Assembly: GCA_017607445.1 (NCBI GenBank)
Contig: JAEVHH010000006.1
Coordinates: forward strand, 2,666,001-2,730,000
Source of the DNA: Histoplasma ohiense
Taxonomy: Eukaryota > Ascomycota > Eurotiomycetes > Onygenales > Ajellomycetaceae
DNA length: 64,000 nt
Direction of reading: 5' to 3'
A model generated the notes under the pieces. The model worked only from the letters and a program-made list of their open reading frames with translations, did not search any database and was not told where the DNA came from. This document shows, one piece after another, positions 23,463 to 36,351 of this stretch. The position numbers and the translations under genes were made by a program. Every line of letters starts with the position of its first letter. The first letter of the stretch is position 1.

Positions 23463-24690
23463 CAGCTACAGAAACAGTTTGAGGAGGCTCAACAGCAACA
23501 GAATCTGCAACAAAAGACTCTCATCAGATTGACAAAGACTCTGAACAGCTGAGTTGAGAAGAAGAAACAGTCAGTCAGTCAGAACTTTATCTGAGTCTTC
23601 TATAAAAGATTCATCACATATATGACAGCAGATCTGAACACAGCATCAACTCTGAGAGAGAGTGCTGCTCTGAACACTCATTCACAGTCAAATTCAACAA
23701 AGACAACTGTGAGAGAGTCAACTATCTGAGTAGATATTGTATAGAAGAGGAAAAATTCTGTTCTCTCTGAAGTTATTTCTATCAAAACTGCAGCTTTCTC
23801 AGCTGACAGAGCTAGCGAAATCAGTCTGCAGCTCAAGAACATCAGTCAGTCAAGAAGTCTCACAGAGAGTATAAAGCAGCAGAAAAACTCATGAGTTCTT
23901 ATCACTCTTTAGTCAGAGAAACAGATTATTCAGCTGCAGTCATATACTGTGCAGCAGACAATTGTTGCAAACATTCAGAGAATGAGAGACATGGCTAATA
24001 TGCTGAAGATGAAACTCATCAGAACAGATTGAATGATCACATTAAACAACAGAGACATATACAATGCTCTGATTACTGAGAAGACAGTGACTACTCTCTG
24101 TAAAGTTCTTGACATCACAGAGATTCAGCTATCAGAGTGGTGATACAATTATACTGTTTCAGAAGTTCTGAAATTTGTTCAGAACTGAGAAGAAGCAAGA
24201 ATCTCCACAGACAAAATAATTAAGAAAGAGATTCTAACTCAGACAAAGATAAAATCAGTGAGCTGTTGACCCTCACAATATAGAGTGAATCTCAAGACAG
24301 AAAAGATTACATAAATTATCTTCTTTCTCACTCTGATGAAAAATTTCTCACTCTTCAATATCAGTAAGAGAATCAGACTCATCAAGAAAAGATCACTGAC
24401 AGTGAGATATGACTCAGAATATCAGAGATACTGTCACTCATTCAAATGTGTGCAACTGACAAGATGCTTCAACTGCAGTGAGCTCACAAGTCAGCACAAA
24501 AGATCAACAGATGTGAAGTGTAAGAGAGTATCACAGTATATCAACTGCTATCAATTCTACTCAGCTGAGCATCAGCACTGCTCTGCTGCACTCAGATGCA
24601 TGAATAGCATTCTCAGATATCTAACTCAAAGAAAGCTAGCAGCTGTTCATCATCTTAACAACAGATATCACAGAGATGCTCAGAAGTGAC
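23463..24690 (+). pseudogene. LINE A ORF1 (gag-like) remnant
   Basis: Starts within a glutamine-rich coiled region and ends in a Cys/His-rich region at about 24,465-24,600 (CFNCSELTSQHK, then INCYQFYSAEHQHC), the pattern of the nucleic-acid-binding fingers of Tad/I-type LINE ORF1. Stops in place of Trp and Arg run through the first 850 bp; the finger part is still open. Confidence 0.7.
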
Positions 24691-27600
24691 AATCATCATC
24701 AGCACAGTCAGTATCAATGATCACAGTGATGATATCTATATCATTCACTCAATTAATTCAGTCAAAACAGCTCATCAGACTAGTACTTCACAAATGAATG
24801 ACTATTCAGAACTTCATCAGTGAAGAGAATATCATCTAACAGATGATCTACATCAGACAACACTCAGCTCACACAGCAGAATAGCAGTATAGTCAAGCAA
24901 TCAAAAAATAGTCTAGTCTCAGCATGCAGACAACAGATCTGAAACTCTTCAATTTCATTCTGTAGATGAATTTTGACAGCAGTTTATTAAGTAACTTCTC
25001 ATACTAGAACATCAACATCAGCAACACAGCTGATGCTGCAGAAACAATCAGCAGAAAAATCACTCTCTGCAGATCTTTTGAGCAAATATAGTCAGAGCAG
25101 CTCTCTGTCACACAGCAGCTCTACAGCTTGCTTTCAAACAGAGCTGTGAAGTGATCTGTATACAGAAGTCTTACACACACTCTGACATCAAAACTTCTAA
25201 TCACTCAGCATATGAGTGCTTTGCATTCATAGACTGCTGAGATGACACTAATCTGAAGCAGTGAGAGAAGAAGAGACTCTGAGTCATGATATATATATAC
25301 AAGAGTTCAAAGATAAGAGCACAGCAATATTGATCTGTGCAAAATAGAGATCTGCTGTGAATCAGTGTCAATGACTGTCACATTCTCAATGTGTACAGAC
25401 AGTCTGAGACAGACACAGTTATGAATTATCTGATCAATTTAAACTCATCAGCTCACTGTCTAGTAGATGAAGATTTCAATATATGATATGATGTCTTTGA
25501 ATCAGAAACAGTGAATCTGCACTGAGAAGAAGAGCTTGTTCAGTGAATCAGTGAACACAGAATGAATTTTGTGAAAGAGATAGATATTTCAACTTATACA
25601 GCAAATCATATGATTGATCTCATCTTCTTCAATATAGTCTTTGCTTTCACTTCAGTGTATCAAGATTTACACTGTAGCTTAGATCATCAGTCTATAATTA
25701 CTATACTGTCAACAACATCTCAGACACAGCAGAGCAGAGCTCAGATCAAGATCACAGACTCTCAGCTGAAGTCTTTTACAGATTTTGTCAGAGATTTCAT
25801 GATGAATATATCTTGCTTAGATAGAGTTGAGAATGCAGCACAGCTTGATGATCTGACTCAATATTTCATTCAGAATCTTCTGACTGCAGCTCAGACAGTC
25901 AGTAAATCAGTGTAATAAAAGTAGACTACAGCTCTCTGATGAACAGCAGACTGCTGAAGAGTGTATTGAGAGCTCATCACTCATCAGACAGAGACTGTAA
26001 AGCATCAGTTCAAAAACACAGTGCACAAGATCAAGTATGTATACTGAAGACAAATGATCAATGAGATCAGAGATGACAGAAATCTGTATTAGATGATAGC
26101 ATGACATGAGCTGAAACTCAATCTCAGAGCACTCTCTCTAATGATTGAAGATCAGATTATAGAAGAGACAGTTATCAAAGCTGAGATACTTCAGCAAATC
26201 ATTCTGAAGCAATACAACTCAGTCAATGATCTGAAATACAACTCATTGAATAATGAGTACTGAAGTGGCATGAGAAATCTGCTCTGAGATTCTCAGATTG
26301 AGATGAAGAAGATAGAGTGTAATATCATTGAAATACAAAGTATTTCTTCAGACACAGATGAAATCACAGTGCAGCTGCTCAAAACATACTGACAGTATGT
26401 ATCTCTCTTTGTACAGCAGCTATACAACTGCTGCCTCCAGCTCTGCCACTTCTCACAAATCTGAAAACTGACAGAGATGACAATGATATTCAAGATAGAT
26501 AAGAGAGACAGAAGCTTGATTCACTTCTGAAGATTCATTGCTTTTCACTCAGTAATCTTCAAGAGACTGAAACACATTGTTGCAAGACAACTGACATACA
26601 CAGCACTTATTCATGATATAGTCAGTTCACAGTATGAAAAGATACTGCTCAGATAATCTGCAATGAATCTGATAACTGCTTTCACTCATGAAATAAAGAT
26701 AGTCTTTGCATAAAATAAGAAGATATTCATAATCACAATGAATGTGCAGAGTGTCTTTGATGCTGTGCTGTACAGACAGCTACTTCAGCAGATGATACAA
26801 CAGAAATGATCATATAAACTGCTACAACTTTATTGACAGCTTTCTCACTGAATACAGAGCTCAGATTCAGCTGAAGAAAATCATCACAGCAGCACATCAG
26901 ATGCAATGTGATATATCACAGAGATTTTCTCTGTCATCAATACTGTTTCTTCTGTATCTGACAGAGCTGCTGTGGCAGAACTCAGAATTGTATTTTGATT
27001 ATACAGATGATCTGAATACTTGATAAGCTATACACTCACTTAACAGCAATACTACTCTTCTCAGCCATGATATACAGAGTATTCTGAAATGAGAGAAGAC
27101 AAACAAGATGATCTTCACATCAGAGAAATTTGAGATGATTTATCTCACAAGAAAGTGATACAATGAAGCACTGTCAGTAATTGTATCAGAAGATCTGATC
27201 ATACACTCTGTCACTGTCTCAGCTGAACAGAAGTCAGTATTTCATTGATTGAATATATACTTTGACAGAAGACTCATCTGAAGATTATATATCTCTGCTC
27301 AGACAAAAAAGACAAAAACTGTGACTCAGCATATTCAAAGTCTAGAGAAGATCAGAGATGAGCTTTCAACAGATGCTCTGTGAAAGATGATTATTATCTG
27401 TGTGATTCTCTCACTGCTCTATAACACAGAGATCTGATACAGTGGTTGCATGCAGTCAGTAAGATATACAGACAGAAGTGAGAAGATCAGCTCTCATCTG
27501 AAATAATATATAAAAACAGTTGAGAAGATGCTTATCATAGCAGTCAGAGAAATCCTTTCAGTTTTTCATTCAATATTCATCACAACTCTATACTGAGATG

Positions 27601-28893
27601 CTGAACTCTCATCAGCAATGATAGCTCTGAAGAAGATCAAAATACATTTCACAATAAGACTTCAGATGATGAATGAGAGACATCCACTGACTTCACAAAT
27701 AACTCTTTCAATGATTACATATGAAAGAGAGACTGAAACTCAGTAGTATTCAAAGATCAAGATTCAGAGATTAAAGATGCTGCTGTCTGCAGTCAATAAA
27801 TTCACACTTATCATCTCACACTACTCAGAGAAATACAGAACAGATTCCACAGAGAATGTAGATAAAAAAAATACAGTTCAGATATTCAAAAAATAATGAA
27901 AAAGTCAATCTTCAACAGATCTATATATTTTCTCAGATGAATCAGAATAGATTCTTGACAACAGCAGATGAATGAGTTATAATTTTATAATCTATCAGAG
28001 AAACAAAGAACTGATCAGCTTCTCAGCTGTATTGAATTCTATATCACATATCTTCAATACTGAGACAGTTGATATCTGCTGTGTATTAGAGTATGCAGTG
28101 AAGCTTCTACTCTGTGTTATAGATGATGATATCAGCTCTTGAATCTGACTCTGCCTTGACAATATCTCAGTCATCTGAAGTATATGAGACAGTGCAGCAG
28201 TCTTCTCAAACTGAGTCTACAGCTGCTGTTATGAGCTTTTCAGACAATATAATATGAATCTGAAATGAGTCTCTGAGCATATAAAAATAGAGAATAATGA
28301 GAAAGCAGACTGTCTGACTAAGCAGACAATCTCATCTACTACAGCTTCAGCTTATGAATTCAAAATCATATTCACAGTTAATGAGATCTGCACAGTGGTC
28401 AAGCAGCTCAGTCAAAAGACAGAGTGAGAGTGATGAAGCAAAGTCTGTGAAAAGCTCTCTGACTGATATCAGAGCTGAAGATTCAGCAGACTGACTATGA
28501 AATATTAAATAAAGATCTCTTCAGAGCTCAGCATATCACAGTATACTCTTCATCACTGATTTATACTTCACTTCTCTTATAAGAACTTTTTCTGATATCA
28601 CAGATGCTTTCAGCATGCAGATGTGAGACTCATCTATATCTATAAACACAATAAAAACTCAAAATATTTGATGCTCTGTCAACACTTACAGAGACACTTC
28701 TCTCACTGACTCAAGATATCAGCAGCACAGCCACACAATCAAATGACAGCTGTTGTCTATCTAGAGTCTCTGATCTCTACAGACTTTGTAGAACTGCTTG
28801 ATCATATACAGTTCTACACACAGTACTGCATAAGATAATACAGCTGTTTGAGCACACATCATCTGACAGCCTCTCACAGCAGTTCCAAGTCTA
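24691..28893 (+). pseudogene. LINE A ORF2 remnant: endonuclease, reverse transcriptase, RNase H
   Basis: Endonuclease about 25,250-25,720, with DEDFN at about 25,469-25,483 in place of the GDFN box and the SLDHQSIITIL block near 25,679-25,711. Reverse transcriptase about 26,350-27,050 with FDYTDD at 26,994-27,011 (the YxDD centre). RNase H about 27,930-28,370, with SEHIKIENNEKADCL at 28,272-28,316. Dozens of TGA stops and frame changes make it non-functional. RNase H at the C-terminus is typical of I/Tad-group LINEs. Confidence 0.78.
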
Positions 28894-29131
28894 TACAGAT
28901 GATACAGATAGCACAACATCTGATACAACTGATTCAATCAGTACAATAGACTCAACTGATACAATCAGTACAAACAGTACAATTGATTCAATCAGTACAA
29001 TTAGCTCAATTGATTCAATTGATACAAACAGTATAATCAGTTCAATCAATTCAATTGATACAAACAGTACAATTGATACAATCAATTCAATTGATTCAAT
29101 CAGTTCAATCAGTTCAATCAGTTCAACTGAT
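28894..29131 (+). repeat. 9-bp-period tandem array at the end of LINE A ORF2
   Basis: About 26 units built from ATTGATTCA and ATCAGTACA variants. In the frame continuing from RNase H, glutamine falls at every third residue. The inverted LINE B has the equivalent array at about 48,672-48,920, so it belongs to the element and is not a local expansion. Confidence 0.8.
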
Positions 29132-29735
29132 GTGAATGATTAAATCAGTATGATTGACTCATCTATTTCAACTAGCTGTGATGTAATCAGTACAGTCTGT
29201 ATACTGACTCAGCTGATATACTCTCAGCTGCAGACGTGCACTTTTCTTCTCTCTTCTTACTGCTCTCTCTATCTCTCTTCATTTCTTTTCTCTCACAATC
29301 TTCTTCAGTGCTCTCTTCTCTCTCTCTTCTCAGATTTGTGCTGAGTCACATGACTGTAAGATATCATAAGAAGCACAGTCTTTTCTTCACTCTTCTTTTT
29401 ATTTTTCTTTTTCAGAACACTTTCTTTTTCTCTTTTTCTTTGTCTATCTCATCTGTTTTTTCTCTGCTGTTAGAAGTACAGACAGTTCTCAGATCAATTG
29501 AGAGAGTTATTTCTCTTCATTCACTATAAAGCCTTTTAGACACAGCAGCAGCAGTTCTCTTGGAAATCACACTATAGCTCCACCATGAATGACTATATAT
29601 TAAGTCAGTAGTGAATGTGCAGCTCAGTAAAATCCTTTTCAATGAACTGAGTCTTCTCAAGAGTTGCCATCTGAATTCTATTTTCTTTCTCTCTGTGTAT
29701 ATAGAAATCTCTTCAATGTAGCACATCTTCATGTC
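29132..29735 (+). other. LINE A 3' UTR, left part
   Basis: Pyrimidine-rich tract (29,235-29,470) and flanks, matched by LINE B at about 48,080-48,660 in reverse. Ends at ATGTC, the left target duplication of Gypsy-2b. Confidence 0.7.
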
Positions 29736-30175
29736 TGTGACAGGTTAGCATTCATTAGTAATTAACTTACGCAATCAACTTCTCTTCTGCATCTGCTTGT
29801 TTCTGATCATTGTAATCTCATATAACTCTCAATATTCTTCTGCTCTGTGCTCTGTGCTTATATAGTTTCTAATAATTCTTCCACATAGCTCTTAATGTTC
29901 TTCTGCTCTGTGCTTCACATTTATATAGTCTCTAACAATTCTTTCATGTAGCTTCTAATGTTCTTTCACTCTGTGTTCTGCACTCATATAGTCTCTAACA
30001 ATTCTTTCATATAGCTCTCAATGATTCTTCTGCTTCACACTCTGCACTTATATAGTTTCTAATGATTCTTATATGTATTTCTTAATGTTCTTTTACTCTG
30101 CACTCCACTGTGAAGTGGCTTCTGATATTCTTTCATCTCAAACTTTTCTCTATAAGAATCCTCTTTGTATGATCT
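29736..30175 (+). repeat. Gypsy-2b 5' LTR, left part
   Basis: Begins TGTGACAGGTTAG and breaks at the GATCT target of Gypsy-2a; the rest is at 36,259-36,351. Holds four to five tandem units of about 63 bp. Confidence 0.85.
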
Positions 30176-30709
30176 TGTAATGGGCGTACTTCGATTAACG
30201 ATTTGATACTATTCTAATTACAGATTACGAATTGATTAAGGAAAGAAAGAGAAAAGAAATCAGAAGAAAAGGTCATACAAAAGAGGTTCTTATAGAGGAA
30301 AGTTCAAAGCAGAAGAATATCAGAAGCTGCTTCACAGTGAAGTGTGAAGCAGAAGAACATTAAGAGATACATTTAAGAATCATTAGAAGTTACATGAGCA
30401 TGGAATGTGGAATGAAGGAGTCATTGAGAGCTACACAGAAGAATCATTAGAGACTACACAAGTGTGGAACACAGAGTGAGAGAACATAAGAAGTTATGTG
30501 GAAGAATTGTTAGAGACTATACAAGCACAGAGCACAGAGTGGAAGAATGTTAAGAGCTATGCAGAAGAATTATTAGAAACTATGTGAGTGTGAAACACAG
30601 AGTGGAAGAACATCAAGGATTACACAAGATCACAATGATCAGAAACAAGTGAGTGCAGAAGAAGAGTTGATTACATAAATTAATTACTAACAGATACTAA
30701 CTCATCACA
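30176..30709 (-). repeat. Gypsy-2a 3' LTR
   Basis: 534 bp, TGTAATGGGCG to CTCATCACA on the plus strand. It still has CpG near 30,184-30,230, including the self-priming partner site ATTACGAATTGATT, unlike the other LTR copies. Confidence 0.88.
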
Positions 30710-30810
30710 TTATCCCTCTCTATCAGAGTGAGTGAGAACTTATAGATGTTGAGAGTGGTGGTGTTCTTCAAGGCAGACATGGGTTCTCAGATTGAATGAT
30801 TGTATTCTAT

Positions 30811-33800
30811 TCATTTGACAAGATATTCATGACAGTGGTGGTTGGTTCTATTGTCAAGAATTGCTTTGATTTCCCACTCAAGTTCATTGTCTTCTTCTAC
30901 AATGGCAGATGGCTGCCAATTGAAGGTTCTCTGTGAGAGGAATGGATCCTCAGCTGCAGATTGAAGCAGGTTTGTATAAAAGATGTTGTGAATGTCAGAT
31001 GAGATGTTGAGTTGATAATCATGTGTATCTAGCACTTTCTTCACTGTATACTTGATGTAGCAGTAATCTAGTATATGTGAGAGGTGATCTGTTCTTATAT
31101 TCTTGAGATTCAGTCAGACTTTGTCTTCTACATAATATTGAATCACAGAACTTCTTCTGATGTTCATTTGATTCTTATAATTTTGCTGAGCACTGATCAT
31201 TGAAGCTTCTGCTCATTCACAGACTTTCTTCAGCTTGCTCACAATGTTCTCTGTCATCTGTATGAGACTGTGGATGTGTGCAGTTTCTCAGAGAGTCTTG
31301 AGGAAGTTCAAAATCTCTAAGTTGTATCTGTGTAGAAGAAAGAATGAGCTTACATCTGTCATAGCAGAATCTCAACTATTAATCACAATCTCAGTATATG
31401 ACAGCAGATTGCTTCAGTTGTCTTGTGTGTAATTGCAGAACTTACAGAGGATGTTCTTTACTGTTTATATTATTCTCTTGATAGCTCCATCAGTCTCTGA
31501 GTGGTATGCTGTTGATAACTTTTGTTTGATTCTTAATAATTGACATACATGGGCTCAGAGTGTGCTGATGAATTGACTGCCTCTATCTGACACAATGAAT
31601 GAAGACAGATTGTATATACAATAGAACAGACTTCTGATGAAGACATCTGCAACTACTTCAGTATTCATCTTATCACAGAGCTGTAGTATTATATCCTTGC
31701 TGAGTTGATTGACAATGACTAGAATGTTTGTAGAACCTCCACTTTCAGATAAGAAAACTGTAAAATCAATAGCTATATCACATCAAGTTCAGTTGAAGAC
31801 AGATAGAGGCTTCAGCATCTCTTTTCAGCATTCACATCATACTGTCACTGAGCCACAGCAATCACAGTTGTGTACAAACTGGTGTATGTCTTTTGACATA
31901 TCTGATCAGTAGAATTCTCAGACAACAATGTTGTACATGATTTTGCATTCTGAGTGTCTGATTATCAGTGAGTCATGAATTTCTTGCATGATCTGTGTTT
32001 GTAGAGATTCTGAATTGAGGATCCATCATCTATCTTGAAAGTGTAAGCAGTTGTCATCATCAATCAAACATGCTGAGATATCTGTTCTTGAGTATACATC
32101 TGCAGGGAATTGAGATGCTTTACTTCATACAGCTTCAGTGACTTGCTGTCAGAATTCATCTGCTTCTACTGCTAGTCTTCATTGTTCTTTGAGTGAGGGT
32201 TCTTGAGCTCAGAACTGATTGATATGTATGCAGGGTTCATCTGATTGTGTAGAACTTTCTATGATTGTGGGGTTGATTAACTGATGCTCTCAGTGTTTCC
32301 ATCTGTCATCTAGATCATCAGATGGTATATCTTATTCTCAGTGAAACGGAACATCTGCAAGAGTGTTCTCTACTCCAGATCAATAATGAATTGTGAATGA
32401 GAAACAGCTAAGAAACAATGATCAATATATATGCCTCTCAGTGAGCTTACAAGTGATTGTGAAGTATTCTAAGTTCTTATAATCAGTAACAATCTCAAAC
32501 TTCTCAACACTCATAAGTTCAGACTTCTATTCTTCAAGACATTATATAATCACTAGAAGCTTCTTGTTGTAGATCTTATAGTTGCATTCAGTGGGTGACA
32601 TCTTTTTCAAGATGAAGATACAGAGTTGTAGAATATCTTCATTATCATATTGCATTAGTGCTTCATCTACTACATAATCTGAGATGTCTGTTTCAAGAAT
32701 TGTATGCTTATCTGAATCAAATGATTGCAGCATTGAAGTGCTTGTGAACATACACTTCAGCTTTTTGAATGCTGCATCTGCTTTGTCATTTCATTGAAAT
32801 ACAGTGTCTTTCTGAGTCAGATCCATCAGTGGTTGTACAATATCAGAGAAGTCTTTGATGAATCTTTGGTAGAAGTTGACAAATTCTAGAAAGCTTCTAG
32901 TTCCTTTTATCAAGACTGATGTCTCTCAGTTGAGGATTGCTTCCATCTTCTTAGAATCCATGTGTACATCTTTTTCAGCTTTGATGATGAATTCTAGATA
33001 GGTTGTAGACTTGATCTCAAAGTCACATTTGTCAATGTCCACTTACAGTCTGACTTTATGTAGGCAGTCAAGCACTTGTTGTACATGCTTGCAGTGCTCA
33101 GTAAGTGGTCCATCAGTGAAGATCAGAATATCATTCATGTATGCTGAGGTGATCTCATCAAGCAGATCTTGTAGAGCTCAGTTAATGTATTTCTGAAACA
33201 TGCTTGGAATGTTCACTAATCCAAAGAGAGTCACTGTCCATTTGTATAATCTGTAACATATATGAAAAGTGATTAGCCATTTGTCACCTTCATTAATCCT
33301 TATCTTATAGAAGGCTGCAGAGATGTTGAGCTTTGTAAATCATTTTGCTTTTTCTATTTATTTGAGTGTTTTATTGATAAGTGGGAGAGAGTATCAGTTC
33401 TTCTGTGTAATCTTGTTGAGTTTTCAGTAGTCAACACAGAATTGTAAGCCTTCTTCTGATTTCTTCACAAACAGTACAGATGCTGTGGTGGATGAGTTGC
33501 TAACACAAATGAAGCCTTTGTTCAGTAATTCATTGAGTGTTTTTCATAGAACAAGAAGCTTGTTGTGTGATATACTGTAGAGAGAATCTCAGAGTGATTG
33601 TGAATTCTTATCATCTTTCTTGATGAGCTCAATTGTATGATCTATACTGAGTTCTCAGTGAGGGAGAAGCTTTTCAGCTTCTTTCTTGTTGAATACATCT
33701 GTGAAGTCTTTGTATGATTTGAGTAGTTTCTTGTGTGATTTCTTGAGATCTTTGGGTTCTAACTTTTCTAATGCTTTTTTGATATTCATCATACTAGCAG

Positions 33801-34215
33801 TGAACACTTGGACATTCTTCTTCTCATGTGCTTGATGAGTTAGTAGTTTGTATGCTTCCACTGATATCTGAGTGAGATCAGTGGTTCTATTGACATCCTT
33901 CTCATAAACACAGTCATCTTCTGAGAAAATAAGGCAGCAGTTGCATGTGTTCAACAAGGTTTCAAATTCTGTGAGCTATGATAGACTGAGCATTAGATTG
34001 TACTCAAGGTCTTGTATTTTGTATGTATATACATTCTTTTTCTTGTGTCCTTCTATGTTGATGTTAAATCTTACCATGTTGTAGAAGGCTGATCCTCTGA
34101 GGTCATCAAATCCACTAAGCTTACACAGTTTGAGAAAGAGAATATGCTGAAGCTTATACTTCTCAATCAGCTGAGTGTCTATAAGAGTGTAATGAAGAAA
34201 ACCACTGTCTATCAT
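30811..34215 (-). pseudogene. Gypsy-2a pol remnant
   Basis: Read on the minus strand: protease 34,215-33,976 (MIDSG start), reverse transcriptase about 33,600-32,900 with catalytic box at 33,141-33,130 reading YMND, RNase H about 32,760-32,380, integrase about 32,060-31,200, chromodomain-like end about 31,044-30,811 (ELEWEIKAILDNR, EYLVK). Stops replace Trp and Arg throughout. Confidence 0.78.
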
Positions 34216-35350
34216 TGCTCATACATTGACTAGACTATTTACAATGATAGAGATTATGATTGTGTCTGTTTGTATCTTCTGCTTGAATCTTCAGCTAGCT
34301 TTCTGCTTCTTGAGCTTTCATCTGTGTTTTAGAGTGAGAGCTCATCTTTTCTCTGTTCTTGTCTGTCCACAGGTGATGCAGTGTTCACATGTGTGGGGGG
34401 TTTACTTGAGGTGATTGCATTTGAACATTGATTTGTGAAGTGCTCTGACTTGTTGCAGTGTATGCAGACTTCTCTGATGATTCAGTTGATGGCATTCTTC
34501 TCTGAGATATTAGAGATTCTTGGATGACTTGTGTTCATATGTGGGACTCAGTTCATTGATTCTGATTTGAAGGCAGGGGGTGCTGCAGAGTGGTTTGAAA
34601 TATACATATTTGTTCAGCAGAATTCTCTGCAATTTTGAAGTGCATGAAACTGAGACAGATTGTTGTTCAACAGATGAAGATCAGTGCAGAATTTGCTGTA
34701 TGTTGAAAGCTTCAGACACTCTACATTTTGATTATGCAACTGAAAGTTCAAGTTCTTGAATAATATATTGATTTTGACAGTGTTGTTTCAGTCTTGCCCA
34801 TCTGCTTCTAGAAGCTTGTGATTGAATTCAGAAAGATAAATTGTCAACATAACATTCATCTGATGAGTTTGATTAAGTCAGTCTAACATCTTGACTTGAA
34901 GTGTAGAATTGAGAAAGAGAAAGTTGAGTTGTTGGAAGACTAGCTCTGACATACACTGATGATTCTGACAATGACTCATTCAGAATTGAAATTTTGCTAA
35001 TGCATTGTCATTCAATCTGCTATGAATATATCACACTTGATTGAATAGTGAGTCTATTGCTTGTTCATCAATGTTCAATTTGGCATTTGCTTTTGACTTC
35101 CACATGAGATAGAGTGCTAGGTCTCTCTCATATTTGTCAAGAATTGAGAGCTTTTCTCTTGGAAGCTTTTCATGGAGTGTGGGTGTAGAAGAAACAGTGA
35201 ATGTGGGAGTGCTCATCTCAACAAATCATCATTGCAATTCAGCTATCTGTAGCATCTGCTGCTGAAGAATGCTTCATAGATCTAAGTTATCATCCACTAT
35301 ATTTGAGTGCAGTGAGTGTTCATAGAATTGCTCATAGTTCATTTCAATAT
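34216..35350 (-). pseudogene. Gypsy-2a gag remnant
   Basis: Minus strand. Zinc knuckle CIHCNKSEHFTNQC at 34,466-34,425 keeps the CCHC spacing. The N-terminal part (35,216-35,031, KLPREKLSILDKYERDL) is still open and is shared with all Gypsy-2 copies. Confidence 0.72.
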
Positions 35351-35719
35351 CTAAAAACATATAATAGTAAAAAAAAAGAAAAGAAATATTTGTAGACACT
35401 TGATCCTCTCACAGACACTATTTACAGTGTTGTGATGCTAAGCTTGATCAAGCTTCTTCATGAACACTATTCACAGCATTACAGTTCATAGACACTCAGG
35501 CCTTGTAGAACACAGTCAATTGTGTTTCAGATGCTTAGACATGACAGTCTATATAACTAATGATAAGAACACTCAGACCCACAAGAAATCTCTTATAATG
35601 ACTAGACACTCAGATCTGTAAACAATGCACTTGGATGTAAGAACTGATAACAATGCACTCAGATGTAAGAACTAATAACAAGACACTCAGACCTTAAACA
35701 CAGAAGAATCAATTCATAA

Positions 35720-36253
35720 TGTAACAAGCATACTTTGATTAACAATTTGATACTATTCTAATTACAGATTACAAATTGATTAAGAAAAGAAAGAGAAAAG
35801 AAATCAGAAGAAAAGATTGTATGAAGAAGGTTCTTATAGAGAAAAGTTCAGAATGGAAGAATATCAGAAGCTGCTCCACAGTGAAGTGTGAAGTGGAAGA
35901 ACATTAAGAGGTACACATAAGAATTGTTAGAAGTTATGCAAGTGCAGAATGTGGGACAGAGGAGTCATTGAGAGCTACACAGAAGAATCATTAGAGACTA
36001 TATGAGCACAGAACACAGAGCAGAAGAATGTAAGAAGCTACACAGAAGAATCATTAAAGACTACACAAGTATGAAGCACAGAGTGAAAGAATGTTAAGAG
36101 CTATGCAGAAGAATTGTTAGAAACTATGTGAGTGCAGAGCACAGAGCAGAAGAACATTGAGGGTTACATGAGATCACAACAGTCAGAAACAAGTGGGTGC
36201 AGAAGGGGAGTTGATTGTGTAAGTTAATTACTAACAGATGCTAATCTGTCACA
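35720..36253 (-). repeat. Gypsy-2a 5' LTR
   Basis: 534 bp, TGTAACAAGC to CTGTCACA on the plus strand. The self-complementary primer site lies at 35,707-35,720. Confidence 0.88.
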
Positions 36254-36258
36254 GATCT

Positions 36259-36351
36259 TTTCTTCTGATTTCTTTTCTCTTTCTTTTCTTAATCAATTTG
36301 TAATCTGTATTAGAATAGTGCTAAATCATTAATCAAAGTATGTCTGTTACA
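36259..36351 (+). repeat. Gypsy-2b 5' LTR, right part
   Basis: Continues the LTR broken at 30,175 and ends TCTGTTACA. The first bases after the Gypsy-2a target duplication continue the LTR exactly as in the uninterrupted copies. Confidence 0.85.

Larger units (their letters stand above)
30176..36253 (-). mobile_element. Gypsy-2a, minus-strand chromodomain LTR retrotransposon
   Basis: 6,078 bp with two LTRs of 534 bp each (30,176-30,709 and 35,720-36,253) and a perfect target duplication GATCT (30,171-30,175 and 36,254-36,258). It sits in the 5' LTR of Gypsy-2b in the opposite direction, so the two LTRs form a long inverted pair around 30,175. Equal LTR lengths and a perfect duplication show a complete insertion; stops throughout show it was mutated later. 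Confidence 0.9.
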
